This document shows, one piece after another, positions 23,301 through 36,300 of a stretch of 64,000 nt of DNA. How positions within the stretch are numbered: position 1 is the stretch's first letter; each line of letters opens with the position of its first letter. Source of the DNA: Pratylenchus scribneri (lineage: Eukaryota; Nematoda; Chromadorea; Rhabditida; Pratylenchidae); NCBI GenBank assembly GCA_030063045.1, contig JAQSEB010000019.1:124001-188000 (forward strand), written 5' to 3'. The translations under genes and the position numbers were made by a program. The notes below the pieces were generated by a model. The model was not told the DNA's origin, ran no database searches, and was given only the letters and a program-made list of their open reading frames with translations.

Positions 23301-24478
23301 CCAAAATTATCGTAAAAACATTTTTTGAAATCATTAAGTTGATTTGTTTTTAGCACATTTCCATTATGTTCCAATTAAATTTTCTCAAAACCTAACAATT
23401 TTGGACTGAAAAATCTCAAAATTCCATTTTTAGTTAATTAATTTTTTAATATTTATATAATTCTCATTCAACTATTTTTAGGTGAATTATTGCATTGAAG
23501 CACTTCATCTGTCCGAACAAATTTCCTATCTTCAATCGCTCTACACCGTTTTGCATCGTTCTACCACAAATAATGTGCTAGTTATTTGCAAAAATGAGGA
23601 CCGTGTTTTTACCCGTCTTTTCCCCACAATTAGTGAGAACATTTGGAAATAATTCTAATGCTATTTTTATTTTAAAGAAGCCCGCTATTTTGAAAATAAT
23701 GCCCAGCAACAAAATAAAGAAATGGCCGAAGGAAGTGGCCAAAAATTGTACGAATTGGAAATGTGCACAACTGGGCTTCGAATTCGCAAAGAACAATTGA
23801 ACAATAAGATCAGCCTTCATTCCATAAATGGATGCACAATTAGGTGGGATGTGAATTTTATTAAATTTTTGAAGATAACTAATTAAAATTAAAATCTTTC
23901 CATCATACAATATAATTATTTTTCACTTTACAGTACAAAAAAGTGACTTGGAATATTTAAAGAATATTTTTAATTTGTCAAAAAAATGCGGAAAATAGCC
24001 AAAAATTTTGATACCCAAAAATAACCTTTTCCATTACTCGGCTAAATCATACTTCTAATAAGATTCCTTTGCTACAAACATCAAAGCTAAACCTGATTCC
24101 GGATTCTAAGTTCTAAAACTTTATTAAAGTCTATGGCCTCAAAAAATGATTTTTTGGACACCAAAATTCCACTATTTTCAACAATTATTCCACTTTAAAA
24201 TATAAAAAAAATAAACCGAAATTCTAAACATTGTCATTATATTTTAAAATAATAAAATTATATACATCATTTGAATATTTACATAGTTTTAAGCCAATAT
24301 ATTGGATTCAATTCCAAAACAATTTTATAGATTGGTTGAATCAGCCCATTCTGGAATAAAGCAAATGAACAATCCAGAGAATATTCGGGAGCTTGAATCG
24401 CTGGTGGACACGGAAAGTCATTGGAGGAAATTTCAACGATGGTTTATTGGATTGAATTGGAAAGCATTATTGTTTTGA
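20378..24478 (+). CDS. TRPA-type cation channel, membrane domain only (no ankyrin repeats seen)
   Basis: Eleven exons: 20378-20436, 20486-20681, 20733-20879, 20922-21080, 21786-21917, 21960-22130, 22729-22818, 22872-22961, 23482-23632, 23678-23843 and 24331-24478, giving about 502 aa. A TRPA-like pre-S1 segment (GQWRIIKHPLLLNFVNEK) precedes S1 (ISYLFHILLYFLFLALLFSY). S5 is preceded by ASWINCLYVLRKAPCGSYIL, as in TRPA channels. The pore region falls in exon 6, and S6 reads ILLMNLMISLAVGDVNEL, close to the canonical TRPA S6. It is expected to be a non-selective cation channel of sensory cells. A family member normally has about 700 N-terminal residues of ankyrin repeats; here only about 60 residues precede the HPLL motif. 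The junction after exon 2 (donor at 20682) is the least certain. The intron after exon 4 holds a 24-bp minisatellite. It may be a truncated locus or an ankyrin-less isoform. Confidence 0.85.
21108..21484 (+). repeat. 24-bp minisatellite in a TRPA intron
   Basis: About 15 near-identical units of 'attggggcaaataggcgga' plus 'attaa'. Some units vary (tagacgg, caggcgg, one extra gttg at about 21219). The 24-bp period keeps frames open on both strands (IKLGQIGG- and PQFNSAYL-type translations). There are no spacers, so it is not a CRISPR. Confidence 0.95.
21500..21780 (+). repeat. Dispersed repeat, 'cataactttctggcc' family, copy 1
   Basis: Contains, in order, tcaatttttctagtgaattttgcc, atttgagaaataatga and gcccataactttctggctaattaaattttg. 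The same order of motifs recurs at 35.65, 42.85 and 51.88 kb, all on the + strand. No coding frame. Confidence 0.55.
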
Positions 24479-25400
24479 ATGCATTCATCAAAAATTAAAA
24501 TATTACTTATACTCTTACAATTTTAATAATTTTGATAAATTTTTCACCTTATTTTTGAATTTTTCTACATTTTTACTTTTATTAATTTAATGTTTTATAT
24601 TTAATTGTGCTAACGCATTTTGCGTAAAAAGTTGTTGGGAAATCTTAGATTTTTATAAACCGGTTTTCAGCAATTTACAGAAATTAAACCAAGAAAAACC
24701 TAATACTATTTTGGGAAACTCGAGTTTAATTAATGTAAAACAATTTAAAAAAAATTGTTTGCTTGAAATGTTTTAAACCATTTTTCAGTGAAACTCGAAA
24801 TCACGATGCTGAATTAAAAATTCTTGCAATATTTGGGAAGATTTTTTGTGGGTACTTGTGTAGCTTACATCCGCTTTTTTGCAAAGTGCTTGGTCCCCCC
24901 TATGGTTTGTTATATTTTGAGTTAAGGTCAATCAGAGTTGGGTTAGGGTTAGGGATATGATGGGATAAGTATCATTTTACGTGTATCCTAAACCCAAAAC
25001 CTAACCCAAACCCTAAAACCATATGGGGACTAAGCGCTTTCCAAATAAGCTGATGTAAACTACACAAGTACATTTTTGTGGAGAAAAGCATTAAAGAAAG
25101 GATTTAATTTAGATCGTGGCAGAGACAAATGGATAACCGTTTTGATATTGAGATTTAATGATAGGCGGAAGAATGAATTTCAATTTGCTGAAGAAAAGAA
25201 GGACGGAAACCTGAGTGACTGAAAATGAAGAATGGTTTAATCTAATATTAAATAATATTTTGGATGAATGCAAACAATTTGATCAAATAAATCAACATTT
25301 ATCCGGAATAATTTAAGACAAATTCCTTTTATTATGATTGAAAATTAAAAACAAAATTTGAGCATATAAATAAATTAAAATCAATTTTCATTCCATCAAT
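24479..25400. other. Intergenic stretch with one fold-back element, no gene
   Basis: AT-rich apart from the element at 24852-25072. No coding frame is supported. Confidence 0.5.
24852..25072. mobile_element. Fold-back MITE-like element
   Basis: Arms gtacttgtgtagcttacatc (24853) and gatgtaaactacacaagtac (about 25051) are near-perfect complements. An inner pair, gtccccc(c)tatggttt and aaaccatatggggac, surrounds ggttagggttaggg-type sequence. A truncated relative lies at about 59138-59206. Confidence 0.75.
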
Positions 25401-28153
25401 TTATTCCTTCGCATTTTTCTCGCATAATGCTTTCACTGAACAATTGGCCAATTTGACGCAATAAGATAGTCCAGCAAATGCCTCAACCGAAAAGACCAAG
25501 TAACGCATTCCAGTTGGATAATCCTTGAATGAATGCTCCATCCGATTCCAACCTTCATCTAAATATCCAAGACAATAAAATGTTATTATTAATAACCAAT
25601 TTTTAAGTAGTTTCAAACCAAAAACCATGTAAGTGTAAGGTTTAAACGGTTTAAAACCTTTAGTTTTTCGTAAAAGCTTGACAAATTATATACCATTCGA
25701 CGCGTCTCGACGAGATCTATCGAATGGGTATATGGTTTGGGGTCTAGGAAGGATAAACCATTAAACCGTTATAAGCTTTTTTCCATTTTCAATAATTTAT
25801 TCGCCAAATTAAATACTATCCAAAACCTAAAAATTCGCTTCTAATTTAAAATTTTTTTCACTCACTTTGCCAATCCATTGCCAGTCTTGCGCCAACCCAC
25901 CGGCCATTCTCATCACTTCGAAATTCGCGATGACCTTTATATTCGGCAAATTGTAGTCCACGATGAATGGAATATTCGCTGGCACCAGGGCTCACTTCCA
26001 GGGAACATTGGAATTGATAGAGACCCATAGTAAAACCATTTTGGGGGTTTGTGACCATTTCGGAGACAACAATCGTTGGCCGATAAATGTCCATAATGTT
26101 GTCCTATAAATTATATAGAATAATAGGTTAAAATTAATTTTTATAATTTTATTTGTCAAAAAAACCATTTAAAATGTCGAAAAAGTAGAAAATAACACTA
26201 AAATAATTATAATGGTTTAACGTTTAAGTATTTATTGTTTTCCTATTATATTCACAATGAAGATCATAAACCGTGTAAACCGATTTTTATTTTGCGGTTC
26301 AAAATTATATTATAAACTAAACCGTTTAAATTAAACCAATGGCGTATCCGGCTTAAATTAAGTTAGAAATCATTTAAACCAACTTTCGTATTCGGTTTAA
26401 ATTAAGCTAGAAACCGTTTAAACCAACTTTCGTATTCGGTCTAAATTAAGTTGGAAAACATTTAAATCGATTTTCCTATTCGGTTTAATTAAGCTAGAAT
26501 TGATTGAACACAAAAATAAAATTCCTTATCAACCGATTCATCTTAACGAATATTTTCGATTGAATGAGTTAAGGGTTTAATGGTAAGAAAACCAGTGGAA
26601 GTTATAATCTTTTAGAAATATTTTCAAAAAATTTTTAATATTTTTTAAAAATTTTTTACAAATTTTTATTATTAAAAAACACAAAAACCGTTAATCCTTC
26701 GTCTGCCAATTTGATGATAATCCGCTTTCGGAAATTGCATCCGCCAAGGGCCACGCAGGCTTCAATTTGTTTGTCATATCCAGGTGGCATCTCCGGCTCG
26801 CCATCAGGAAAGAATGGAGGAATTTCAATTCGAGCCAAACCCCTGCACAAAAATGAGATATAGATTAAAATATTTCCTTGAAAAGTGGATAATTCTTCGA
26901 ATTGGGGTCCAGAAATTTCTTTTTAATTTTCAAAAATTTTTTGAAATTTTTTTTGACTTTTTAGATTTTTTTTGCAATTTTTATTCATATTTATTGATTA
27001 GCCTACCCGCCTATCCCCCCCCCCCCCACAACCCCCACCCATCCCGTCAGAAGTTTCTGATGCCAGCCGTAAATATTCCAAAAATTTATTTTTTTTTGAA
27101 AATTGTCCCGCTGGTCTCTCTTGATACATCATGCCAAAAGTTGGCAATATCATATCAAGATTTTACATGATATTGGCAAAATAGATATCAATTTTGTATT
27201 TTTACGACCTAGAAAACCATGGAAACAATTTTTGAAAAATTTAAAGAATTTTTGAAATCATAAAAAATTTTTCGGGTTACCAACAAAAATGCATTAAATA
27301 ATAATTTTTATAAAAAAAAACTAACGCGTTATCATCAAAAACCGTTTGCCATTCAATTCGATCTGCATTCCATCTTGGATCCAATGTTAGACTTTGCCTA
27401 TTTTGTAATTCCAAATCCCAACTGTCTTTGATGAAATTCCGGTCAATGCAATGTGTCAGGGCCAAAAATTTGAATTGCTCTGTTGAAAGGCCAACCAATT
27501 TGGACGATTCCAGCTGATATCCATCCTTTGCCATTTTGTTTCGCCAAAAGTGATTATCCGATAAAATTCGATTCCATTGCCTTGAGACCTGAAAAAATTT
27601 TTACATAAAATGTTTTTTTTATTAAAATTTAATATTTTCTTTTCCAGTTGGTTAGATTTTCATAAATCAATCTAGCCTAGACTACAAAACTTATCAAAAT
27701 CAAACATTTTACTTTTAGAAAAGAATATTAAGTAAGTATATTAAATATCTTGAAAAAAATACACAAAATTTGGATATTTTACTGTTAGTGATTTGAATTT
27801 AAGCAATAGGGGTGCCATAATACCAGATTTATTGGGAATTTTTTTAAGCATGCTAGATTTTTGAAAATTTTTGCCCGATTTTTTCCAGATTCTAAGCGCA
27901 AAGCCAGATTTTTGGGTTTTGGAGATGGCACCTCTGTTGACCAATTAATTGTTGAAGTGTATTTAAGACATAGAGCTAGAGATTAGAGAATAGAAACGAT
28001 TCACTTTTTTGATCATAAAATCAAAGTATTTGATCCACATATTTTGATTATTTATTTAATTGAAACCTTTATGCACGATTTCAACAAATCCTTGACTGGC
28101 ACTCTCAGCAAGATCAATGTCAGGCGATGGTCGTTTATGGTTGATAAATCCAT
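25401..28153 (-). CDS. F-box protein with C-terminal FBA (F-box associated) domain
   Basis: Five exons: 28153-28067, 27588-27326, 26842-26689, 26103-25866 and 25558-25401, giving 299 aa with all phases consistent. The N-terminus (HRLTLILLRVPVKDLLKSC, then VSRQWNRILSDNHFWRNK) fits an F-box that would bind Skp1. It starts only a few residues before the box and lacks the usual LPxE opening. Residues from about 100 form an FBA domain. Recognisable elements are YRPTIVVSEMV, the YQFQCSLEV strand, NEGWNRMEHSFKDYPTGMRY with the typical W-(S)HxFxDYPxGxRY pattern, and a C-terminal VKLANCSVK. FBA proteins of the FBXO2/6/44 group recruit glycoproteins to SCF ubiquitin ligases. Whether this one binds glycans cannot be judged here. 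The start was chosen because the F-box frame opens at this Met. Confidence 0.82.
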
Positions 28154-28539
28154 AACCATTTTTTGGGTGTTGCTATTCTGCCACTCAATATAATCAATAT
28201 TTTTAAAAATTGATAATCTACAATAAAGTCATATTTTCGATTTTCATTCAATTCTTGGGTCTTTTGATTTGTTGTGTATTTGTATAAACAAATAATAATA
28301 ATGTAAGAACAAGTAAATAGGTTTTCTTTGGATTTAATAATGAAATCATAATTAAAATACATATTTATTATTATTTTATTGGTATTTATTTTAGAGGAGC
28401 TAGCGCGGCACGCACGTGCGCGTGTTCTCATTCTCACCATCTCACGGAAAAATTCGGCGCCTGATATTTTATTCAAACCAGAGCAGTTTCCATTTCACCA
28501 ATTTTAAAGCAATATTTACCAGAAAAACCAACGGAAGTC

Positions 28540-28790
28540 ACTTATTTTAGCAAAAAAAAAACACTGATTTTGGCAAAAATCTTTCGTGTCGAATAATATT
28601 ATATTTTTGAAGCCATAACTTGGCCAAGTCAACTTCTTTAAGACACCTTAGCCCCTAATCCCATGCCTGCCCTAAACCTAACTCTAGCCCTAAACCCCTA
28701 GTTATGGCCAAGTTATATATGGCCACAAAAATATAATATTTTTCGACACGAAAGTTTTTGCCAAAATCAGTGTTTTTTTGTCAAAATAAA
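28540..28790. mobile_element. MITE-like inverted repeat, GGCCATATAACTTGGCC family, copy 2
   Basis: Outer arms gattttggcaaaaatctttcgtgtcg and the mirrored cgacacgaaagtttttgccaaaatc. Inner arms are aacttggccaagt and ggccaagttatat. The spacer is ccctaaacc-rich. It lies upstream of the F-box gene. Confidence 0.8.
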
Positions 28791-28799
28791 GTTTATCTC

Positions 28800-30280
28800 A
28801 AAACCAACCTAAAAGAGTTTGGATACTATTTAATTTGCTGAATAAATTATTAAAATGCCGAATAAAGTAGTAATAGATTTTAACGGTTTAGTGATTTGTC
28901 ATAGACCCAACCCTATGGCCTTTTTTTATAGTTTAAATCAAAATTGGGCGAGTTAAACCGTTTAAACCATATTTCGAATGGTTGGGTTTAAACACTTTTT
29001 TGTACCAAAACTTGATATTTTATATAACATTAGATACATCCCGATGAGATCTATAAATCGGTATAAGTTTTGTAGAGTCTAAAACCGACTTCTGATTCAA
29101 AAAATACATTTTCATGCAAAAATAGTAATCAGATTAAAATTTTCTTTTTAATATTTCATTCATTTATTTATTCGAATGAATAAAATGAGAAAAACCGCAA
29201 AAATTAAATTGGAACGATATATTCTTGTGTTTGAAGGAATAATGTGGGGATTTGGGGGATATTGAAGAAGACAATTTATTTACAATATAAGCAGCAAATT
29301 CAAGAATAATTAATTAATAAGAGAGTGAAATCATCGAAATTGGCGGATTGTATAAAGGCCAGAAAATGTTTTTTTTTAATTTTTAGAAATTTGGAATTTT
29401 TATTTTTGTAAAATTTTTATGTTTAATTTTTCAAAAAATTTTTAAAAAATCTGGAGTTTTAATTTTTTTATTTTTCACAAAATTCCAATTTTAATTTTTT
29501 AAAAAAATATGAAATTTTTCATTTTCTGACCTTCATTTTTTGGAATTAAGGCGCTTATATTCTATTTAGAGTGATTCAATTTATATGAGGGATATAATTT
29601 AATATTGATTTAAATTCAACAAAAATTAATCAAAATAATATTTACTCGAGTTGTGTGAATTTCGGGAATTTTGCGCATTGTTTTGTGTGGATTGTGGGAT
29701 CATTTTTTGTGTTTTGGTGAATCACCGTTAAATGAACAAATTGAAAGGAAAGAAAAAGGGGAATAAATAAATGGAAATTAAAACTATTTTGGATGTGTTT
29801 TTTACCGTCTTTTCACTCAATATTTGATGAGCAAATTGTATAATTTGGAGGAAGGAAAAGTAATTTTTGCACAAATAATTCAATGGGAATAAATTTTGGA
29901 AGGAGTTGAACTTTATTTTTAATTCAATTTAATTATTTTTTTAAAAAAATTTTTCAAAAAAATCATTTCTAAAATCTTGAAAAATTTATTTTTAATTCAA
30001 TTTAATTATTTTTTTAAAAAAATTTTTCAAAAAAATCATTTCTAAAATCTTGAAAAATTTTAATTTTGAAAAATTTAATTTTTTTAAATTTTTCAAAAAT
30101 ATTCAATTCTAAAATCTTGAAAATTAAATTTCAAAAAAATTTAAATTTTCAAAATTTTTTCAAAAATATTTAATTCAAAAATCTTAAAAAATACAAAAAA
30201 ATATTCAACTACTTCCAGCTGCTCTATTGCCAGTAAAAATGGTTTTGAATAAAGTTTAAAATGGATTAATTAGAATATTA
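28800..30280. other. AT-rich intergenic stretch with local tandem duplication
   Basis: No gene seen. An approximately 66-bp unit (ttcaatttaattatttt...cttgaaaaattt) is repeated in tandem at about 29928-30060 with weaker continuation to 30180. Sequence at 29030-29100 (gatgagatctataaatcggtataag) belongs to the fold-back family at 57.2 kb. Confidence 0.5.
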
Positions 30281-30382
30281 GCGGATGAGGAAAGGGAAAG
30301 AAATATTAATGTTTTGCATTTTTAATTTCTATTTGATTTTTGTGTTGCACCCGCAATTTGTGAATTGCTCTCATTTATTCGT

Positions 30383-33300
30383 TCATTTCTCGATGGATCT
30401 GTGCCGATTCCTTGCCCAATTGCTGGACGCCATCGTATCATCTTCCGGTGGATGTTGCGAATTGATTGTGTTGGATCGAGGGGTCAATGATGGTCCATTC
30501 GAAACATTTCCTTTGTTTTTTCCATCTCCGCCGGCACCCATCGATGCTTTTTTGCTGCCACCGTTTCCCTTTTTACTGCTTTCCACGCTTTTAGTTGCCG
30601 ATGGCAAATCCGTGTCCGATCCCTTCTGTAAAAATTAAATAAAATAATTATTAAAATAGTTATTAATTTTAATAGTTTAATATTTAATTTATTGAAAAAA
30701 ATCGTCGAAAAAATAGTGAAAATGTCGAAAAGATTATACTTAGTGTTTAAACCATTGCCCGGATAAAACTAGTCAAAACGTATCCAATGGTAAATAATTT
30801 TTATGGATCAGAGTTTAGACCAAATTAAAGGATCTAAACGTTTTAAACTGATTTTTATTTTCGGTTCAAAATTATGTTAGTATTAGGATTAAAATTATAT
30901 ACTAAAAATCTCCTTACCAAATCTATCGATGAGTACCGTAAATATTCTAATAAAATCCCATTCTCTAATAATCTCTTTGATTTTGAGGACCCATAACTCT
31001 GAAAGGGTGAGGTTAAAAATTTTTTATCCTCGATTTTCTGTTCCCTGCTGAAGTACTATATAAAATTCACTTTAATTTGTTTAGAAATGTCAACAAATTA
31101 AATAGATAGACACTAAATTTTCCAATTTTTAAGAGTTGAAAAATAATTCCCCACGGGGAATTAAAAGAGTATTTACTTATTTTTATAAACTTTTGAACCG
31201 TTAAAATTTTCGAATGTTTTTTTCCGAGTATTAAAATATTTCCATTTTAATAATGCAATAATTTTTAACCTTCTGCTGTTGATTTCGTAAATATCCCTTG
31301 GGAGGTGCATTTCCACTGTGCCAAGTGTGGTGATTGTTGTAGAGTTGATAGTCAAAATCGTTGCCATGGTGATGATGGCGGTGATGATTTTTGCTGGACA
31401 CCGGGGCAGATCCGCCGCCAATATGTCTTAAAAATATAGAAAATATTTTTGCTCATTTTAATTGATCAATTCGAACCCATTTCGGCCCCTTCCAGTGCCA
31501 AGATTTTGCAATTCAGAGCCGGAGGTGTCCAAAATTCGATTGAATGATGCCTCGCTTCGGAGCATATACGTGGTTGATGGGGTGGAGCCAAGGCATTTTG
31601 AGGCCTATGAAAAAATTGAATTGAGGAAATAAAAAGAAAATTATTTAGATTGTTGAAAAAACAATTTAAATGCCGAAATTGAAATTGCCATGGGAAAAGT
31701 TAAGAGCCCTTTTTTGGCGGCAGAGGATTGGGGTTAAGGTCATTAGGGGTTATCTATCCCTGATTGACCCTACATAATTTTAACTCTAGCCCTAATCCCC
31801 CTAATCCTTGATAACCCAAAGGTGGACCCTACACTTTTTGCCAGTTTATCCAAAAAGGGGATACAAATTTAATAAATACCGAGTATTGAACCGGCTAAAC
31901 CGATTTTCAAAACCTAATTTAAAATTGGTTAAACCTCTAAGCCAAAACATATACCATATTTTAGGTCTTGATGAAAACTATCGATTGATTATATAAAGTT
32001 TGCTAATATAGAACTTTTCTGAACTATTATAATTTTTTTAAATTTTTCCTCTCATTCTTTTTTCGACAAATAAAATATTTAAATCAATGAAACGATGAAA
32101 TTAAATGCCAAGCCCAAAAACATACCACTGGAATGTCGGCTTCAACTCGCCAAATGCGGAATTTCCGGACGAACCAAATGAATGGAACTGGGGCCATGGC
32201 CAAAATGACAAGGCTAAAAGCAATGAACAATGCCCAATTTGGATAAGGGACCATGTGATTATGTGCCTAAATAAATAATTAGAATGAATTTTGTATTATT
32301 TTTACCTTCGCCGAATCATAGGCCGAATATTTGGGCACATTTGTGAATGATTTGAAGACGGAACAAATGAAAATGATTAACATGATGACGGGGGAAATGA
32401 ATCGCCAAGTGATTGTCTACAAAATTTTCCATCATTTAATTAATTATTTTTTGGGTTTTGGACTGACCCAAAATTGTCCAACTGGTTCCTCGCACATAAA
32501 ATGAAGGTCACGAACAAAATTATCACAACCATAAACATAAATGACGGCAATAATCTCGAAAAATGCCACAATCATTAGGGCATATGTGCCGGCAAAATGG
32601 TCGAAAAGGGAGACCCAATACTAAAAATGAATTATTTTAAATTATTTTGTATAATTTTGAGTACTTGTCCAGCTTGTGAGGTGAACACCAAACCAATTAG
32701 GCATGAACAAATGCAAATGATTGCGGCCAAAACCGGTTTACTCAATGTGATCATTTTGGCATCATTCAACGATGTGATCACCCCTTCCAATGTGCCGAAC
32801 ATTGAGCCGAGGCCAAGCATTAAAAGCATCTAAAAAGGAAAAGAATAAAAATGAATTCAAAAAAAAAAAAATAAATAAATGTTGCAATCGATCCCGTTTT
32901 TAGCGAATCTTGTTACCAAATCTTATAATTATAGTATAATGTATTTCCTTGCACTATGGCTCAATTGATTCATTTTGGTCTATTTTGGTTATAAGATTTT
33001 AATTTCAAATCGATTTTAACGGTTTGAACTAAAGCTATGGCAATTGAAATTTCGGGTTTTAAATAAGTTTTTAACCCTTTATTGCCAGAGAAATTTCTCG
33101 TTTAAACCGGAATTTGAACCAATAGAAATTTCGTGTTTTAAACCAGTATTTTTTTAAACCGAAGTTATGGCCATAGAAATTTTTGTTTTAAATTGGTTTA
33201 ATATATTTACTTACAACTTTTCAAATCTGGCCAAAAATAGCATTTTACCAATTAAATCGATAATGCCGAAATCAATGAGCCAAAAATTATTGCCCGAGGG

Positions 33301-36300
33301 TGCCTCAAGTAGAGGCCTTTTATGTTAAATTCAATGTCTACCCCTAATACTATTTATGGTCAATGAAATTCGAGATTACAGAAAACTGAGATCTTGAAAA
33401 ATATAAGTCAAACCATGAAAAAGAGAACGGCCCAGAATGGTGGAAAGGGGAATTGGGTGATTGCCTCCGTGAACACCACAAATGCCAGGCCAGTGCCTTC
33501 GGCCGCCTCCGCAATAATGTCGCCCAATTCACACTTTTTATAGTCCGGATCTTTGACAATGTCCGCGAATTTGCTATCCCGAAAGTCAAAATGCATATAG
33601 GAGGTGAATCTTCAAATATTTTTTTGTATAATTTATATTGAATTTTGGAATTTACTCTTCAATTGTGATGTTTCCATTTATTTCGTCCATATTCCCATAA
33701 AGGCCTGGGGCAACTTTCAAAATCAATGACATGTCCCTTTAAAATAATTCAATTTTAATTCCGCTTAAATTACTTTTACATATGAATCCGACGCGTCTAA
33801 ATCAAGAGGAGTAGAATATTTTGAGTACGTTCAAAAATTTTTATAATTATCCAAAAATTATAATTTTATGCCAAAAGGTAGAGGACACTTTTCTGTATTG
33901 GATAGTAATATAATAAAAATTTACTGAGTACTAGAAAACATTTTAAGGCTCACTCCGATGCCGATTAAAACGGAGTCAGCGTTGTTGGCATCGGTCTTAT
34001 AATTTTTTAATCGTCAGAATATTTTCATATTTATCTCATCCTATGCAGAAAAGCCTCATTTACTTTTGGTATAAAAATTATTATTTTTGGTCAACTAGAA
34101 AATTTTTTGACCTGCTCAAATATCTTAATCCTCTTGACTCCGATGCGTCTGATCCATTTGTGTAAAGGTATTTGCCCACTTTTGAATGCATCTGTCAAAG
34201 TTTTTACGGCCCATATAGCCAAGGACACAAAAAATGACGAATGCCGTGTAGAGGGAGGTCAACAAATTTGCCAGCGACATTTTGAGCACATCCTTTTTGC
34301 AATTATTTTTGATTGGATTGTACGAGGCGAATGCGATCAATCCTAAACAAAAAATGGGGCATTGGCCATACAAAGAACAATGCATGAAGAGGCCAAAATA
34401 TTGGTCAAAATATTCCCAATTTGAGAATTTTAAATATTTCAATTTTTTCAAATTGTGGCCCAAAAAAGGGGCATCCAACACATTTTTGGCATCCATTTTT
34501 GCCGAAAAACTTTACCTCCGAAGCCAAGACCCATTGAGTAGAAAATTTGAGTGGCTAAATATTTGTCAGTAATTTTCAAATAAATTTTCCCCCAAATGGT
34601 GAACTGACCAGCTTCGAGCCACACATCCGGTTCCCAAAGACGTGAAAGCTGAAGAAGGGAGATGGAATGTGAATATTTGCCCAATGGCAAAAAGGGGCCC
34701 AAGGAATTGCCGAAAAATCAAATCAAAAAATTCTTCGGATCCATTTTTATTTTTTCTTAAAATTTAGTTAAAAAATACATGTCCGAAATTTTAATATTAT
34801 TTTTGGACCCGAAGATTTTAAATTTCATTTTTAAAAAAAAAACCACTTTGGCACGGGGAATAAAAATTGGTAAAATGTGACAAATTTGAATATAAAGCAA
34901 TGAAGCATTTTGGGTGAATTTATTTGGAACAAAATTGAATTCAAAATGATGAAAAATGGCAAATAATAATAATCTAAGAATTATAAAAAAATTGGAGAAT
35001 ATTTTCATCAATAACAATTTATTGTACTAATAATAATTACAAGGGGAAAATGGAAAAATATACATAAAGTATTTTTGGGTAAATTATGGGAATTTAATTA
35101 CACCAATCAATCTAATTTTTAATTATTTTTCAAATAATTCTTATTGATAAATTATTCAGTAATTAATTAATCAAAAAAATGTTGTTTTTTGATTGGTATA
35201 ATTAATAAACAAATAATTAAAAAACAATAAAAAGCGAACAATTTAGCTTGGGAAGGAGGCCAAAGTGGCAGACTCAATCATTTTGGATGAGTCTCCCCCA
35301 TTCGATTTCCACCACAATTTTTGTGGCCGCAAACAAAATTTGTTAGGCCATTTTGAGAGGCCAAAAAACTCGCTAAAAATATTATCTATTAAATTCAAAA
35401 TGTTCCGAAAACCAATTCCAAAAATCAATTTTTCCTACTATTTTTTGTTTAATTTTTGCCCATTGATATTTAAGTGATTTTGGCTTACATCCGGCGTAAT
35501 CATATATTTGAGTCCATCGGTGGCACCCGGCAAAAGGATTGAGCGGAACATGAAGGCAGTGAGCACCAAATATGGGAATGTGGCCGTCACATACATCACC
35601 TAATAATGAATAAATTGGGGAAATATTTTCATAATTTTATGGATGGAATAAAATTTTAGATACTCGAATTTCACTCAATTTTTAAGTGAATATTAGCTTT
35701 ACTTTTAGCAAATTTAATGCCATTTTATAGCACTGATTGATATGCATTAATTAGAGAAAAAATTTAATAAATTTAATGGAAATTGCAAAAAATTATGATT
35801 AACCGAAAAAAGACAAAATGGGCGAAATAGGAGATTTTCCATTTTATTTGGTCATAACTTTCTATTGGCCAATTAATTTTTTAATTAATCAATTTGATAA
35901 TAAAATGCTCTACAGCCGAAAAAGCTTTATCCAATGATAAAAAAGTTTAATTAAATGCCTTAAAAATTGGAGATATAGGCAAAATTCGAGTAACCAATTT
36001 GTTGATATTTAATAATAAATTTAATACCTTTCCACTGCTTTTGATTCCCTTCATCACACACAAATATATCAAGAACCAGGCAAAAATGAGGCAAATGGTC
36101 ATATGCCAAGTGAATCCTCCAAATTCGCCAATTGAACTATGGAAAATTGGTTAAATTTTTGGATATAATTTTAAGCTAACTCGGATGTGTTGATGGCCAC
36201 TCGATTCCAAAAATAATTTGTTGGCGTCGTGGATCGAATGCATTCTGTCACATTTGAGCCATTTTCAAGGACTGGGCAACTCTTTAAAAAAAATTAATTA

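Noticed and set aside
24930..25020. TTAGGG-like stretches as an internal telomere
   Set aside because: Only two or three degenerate units inside a fold-back element; the similar match at 47480 is also isolated. The nematode telomere repeat is usually TTAGGC.
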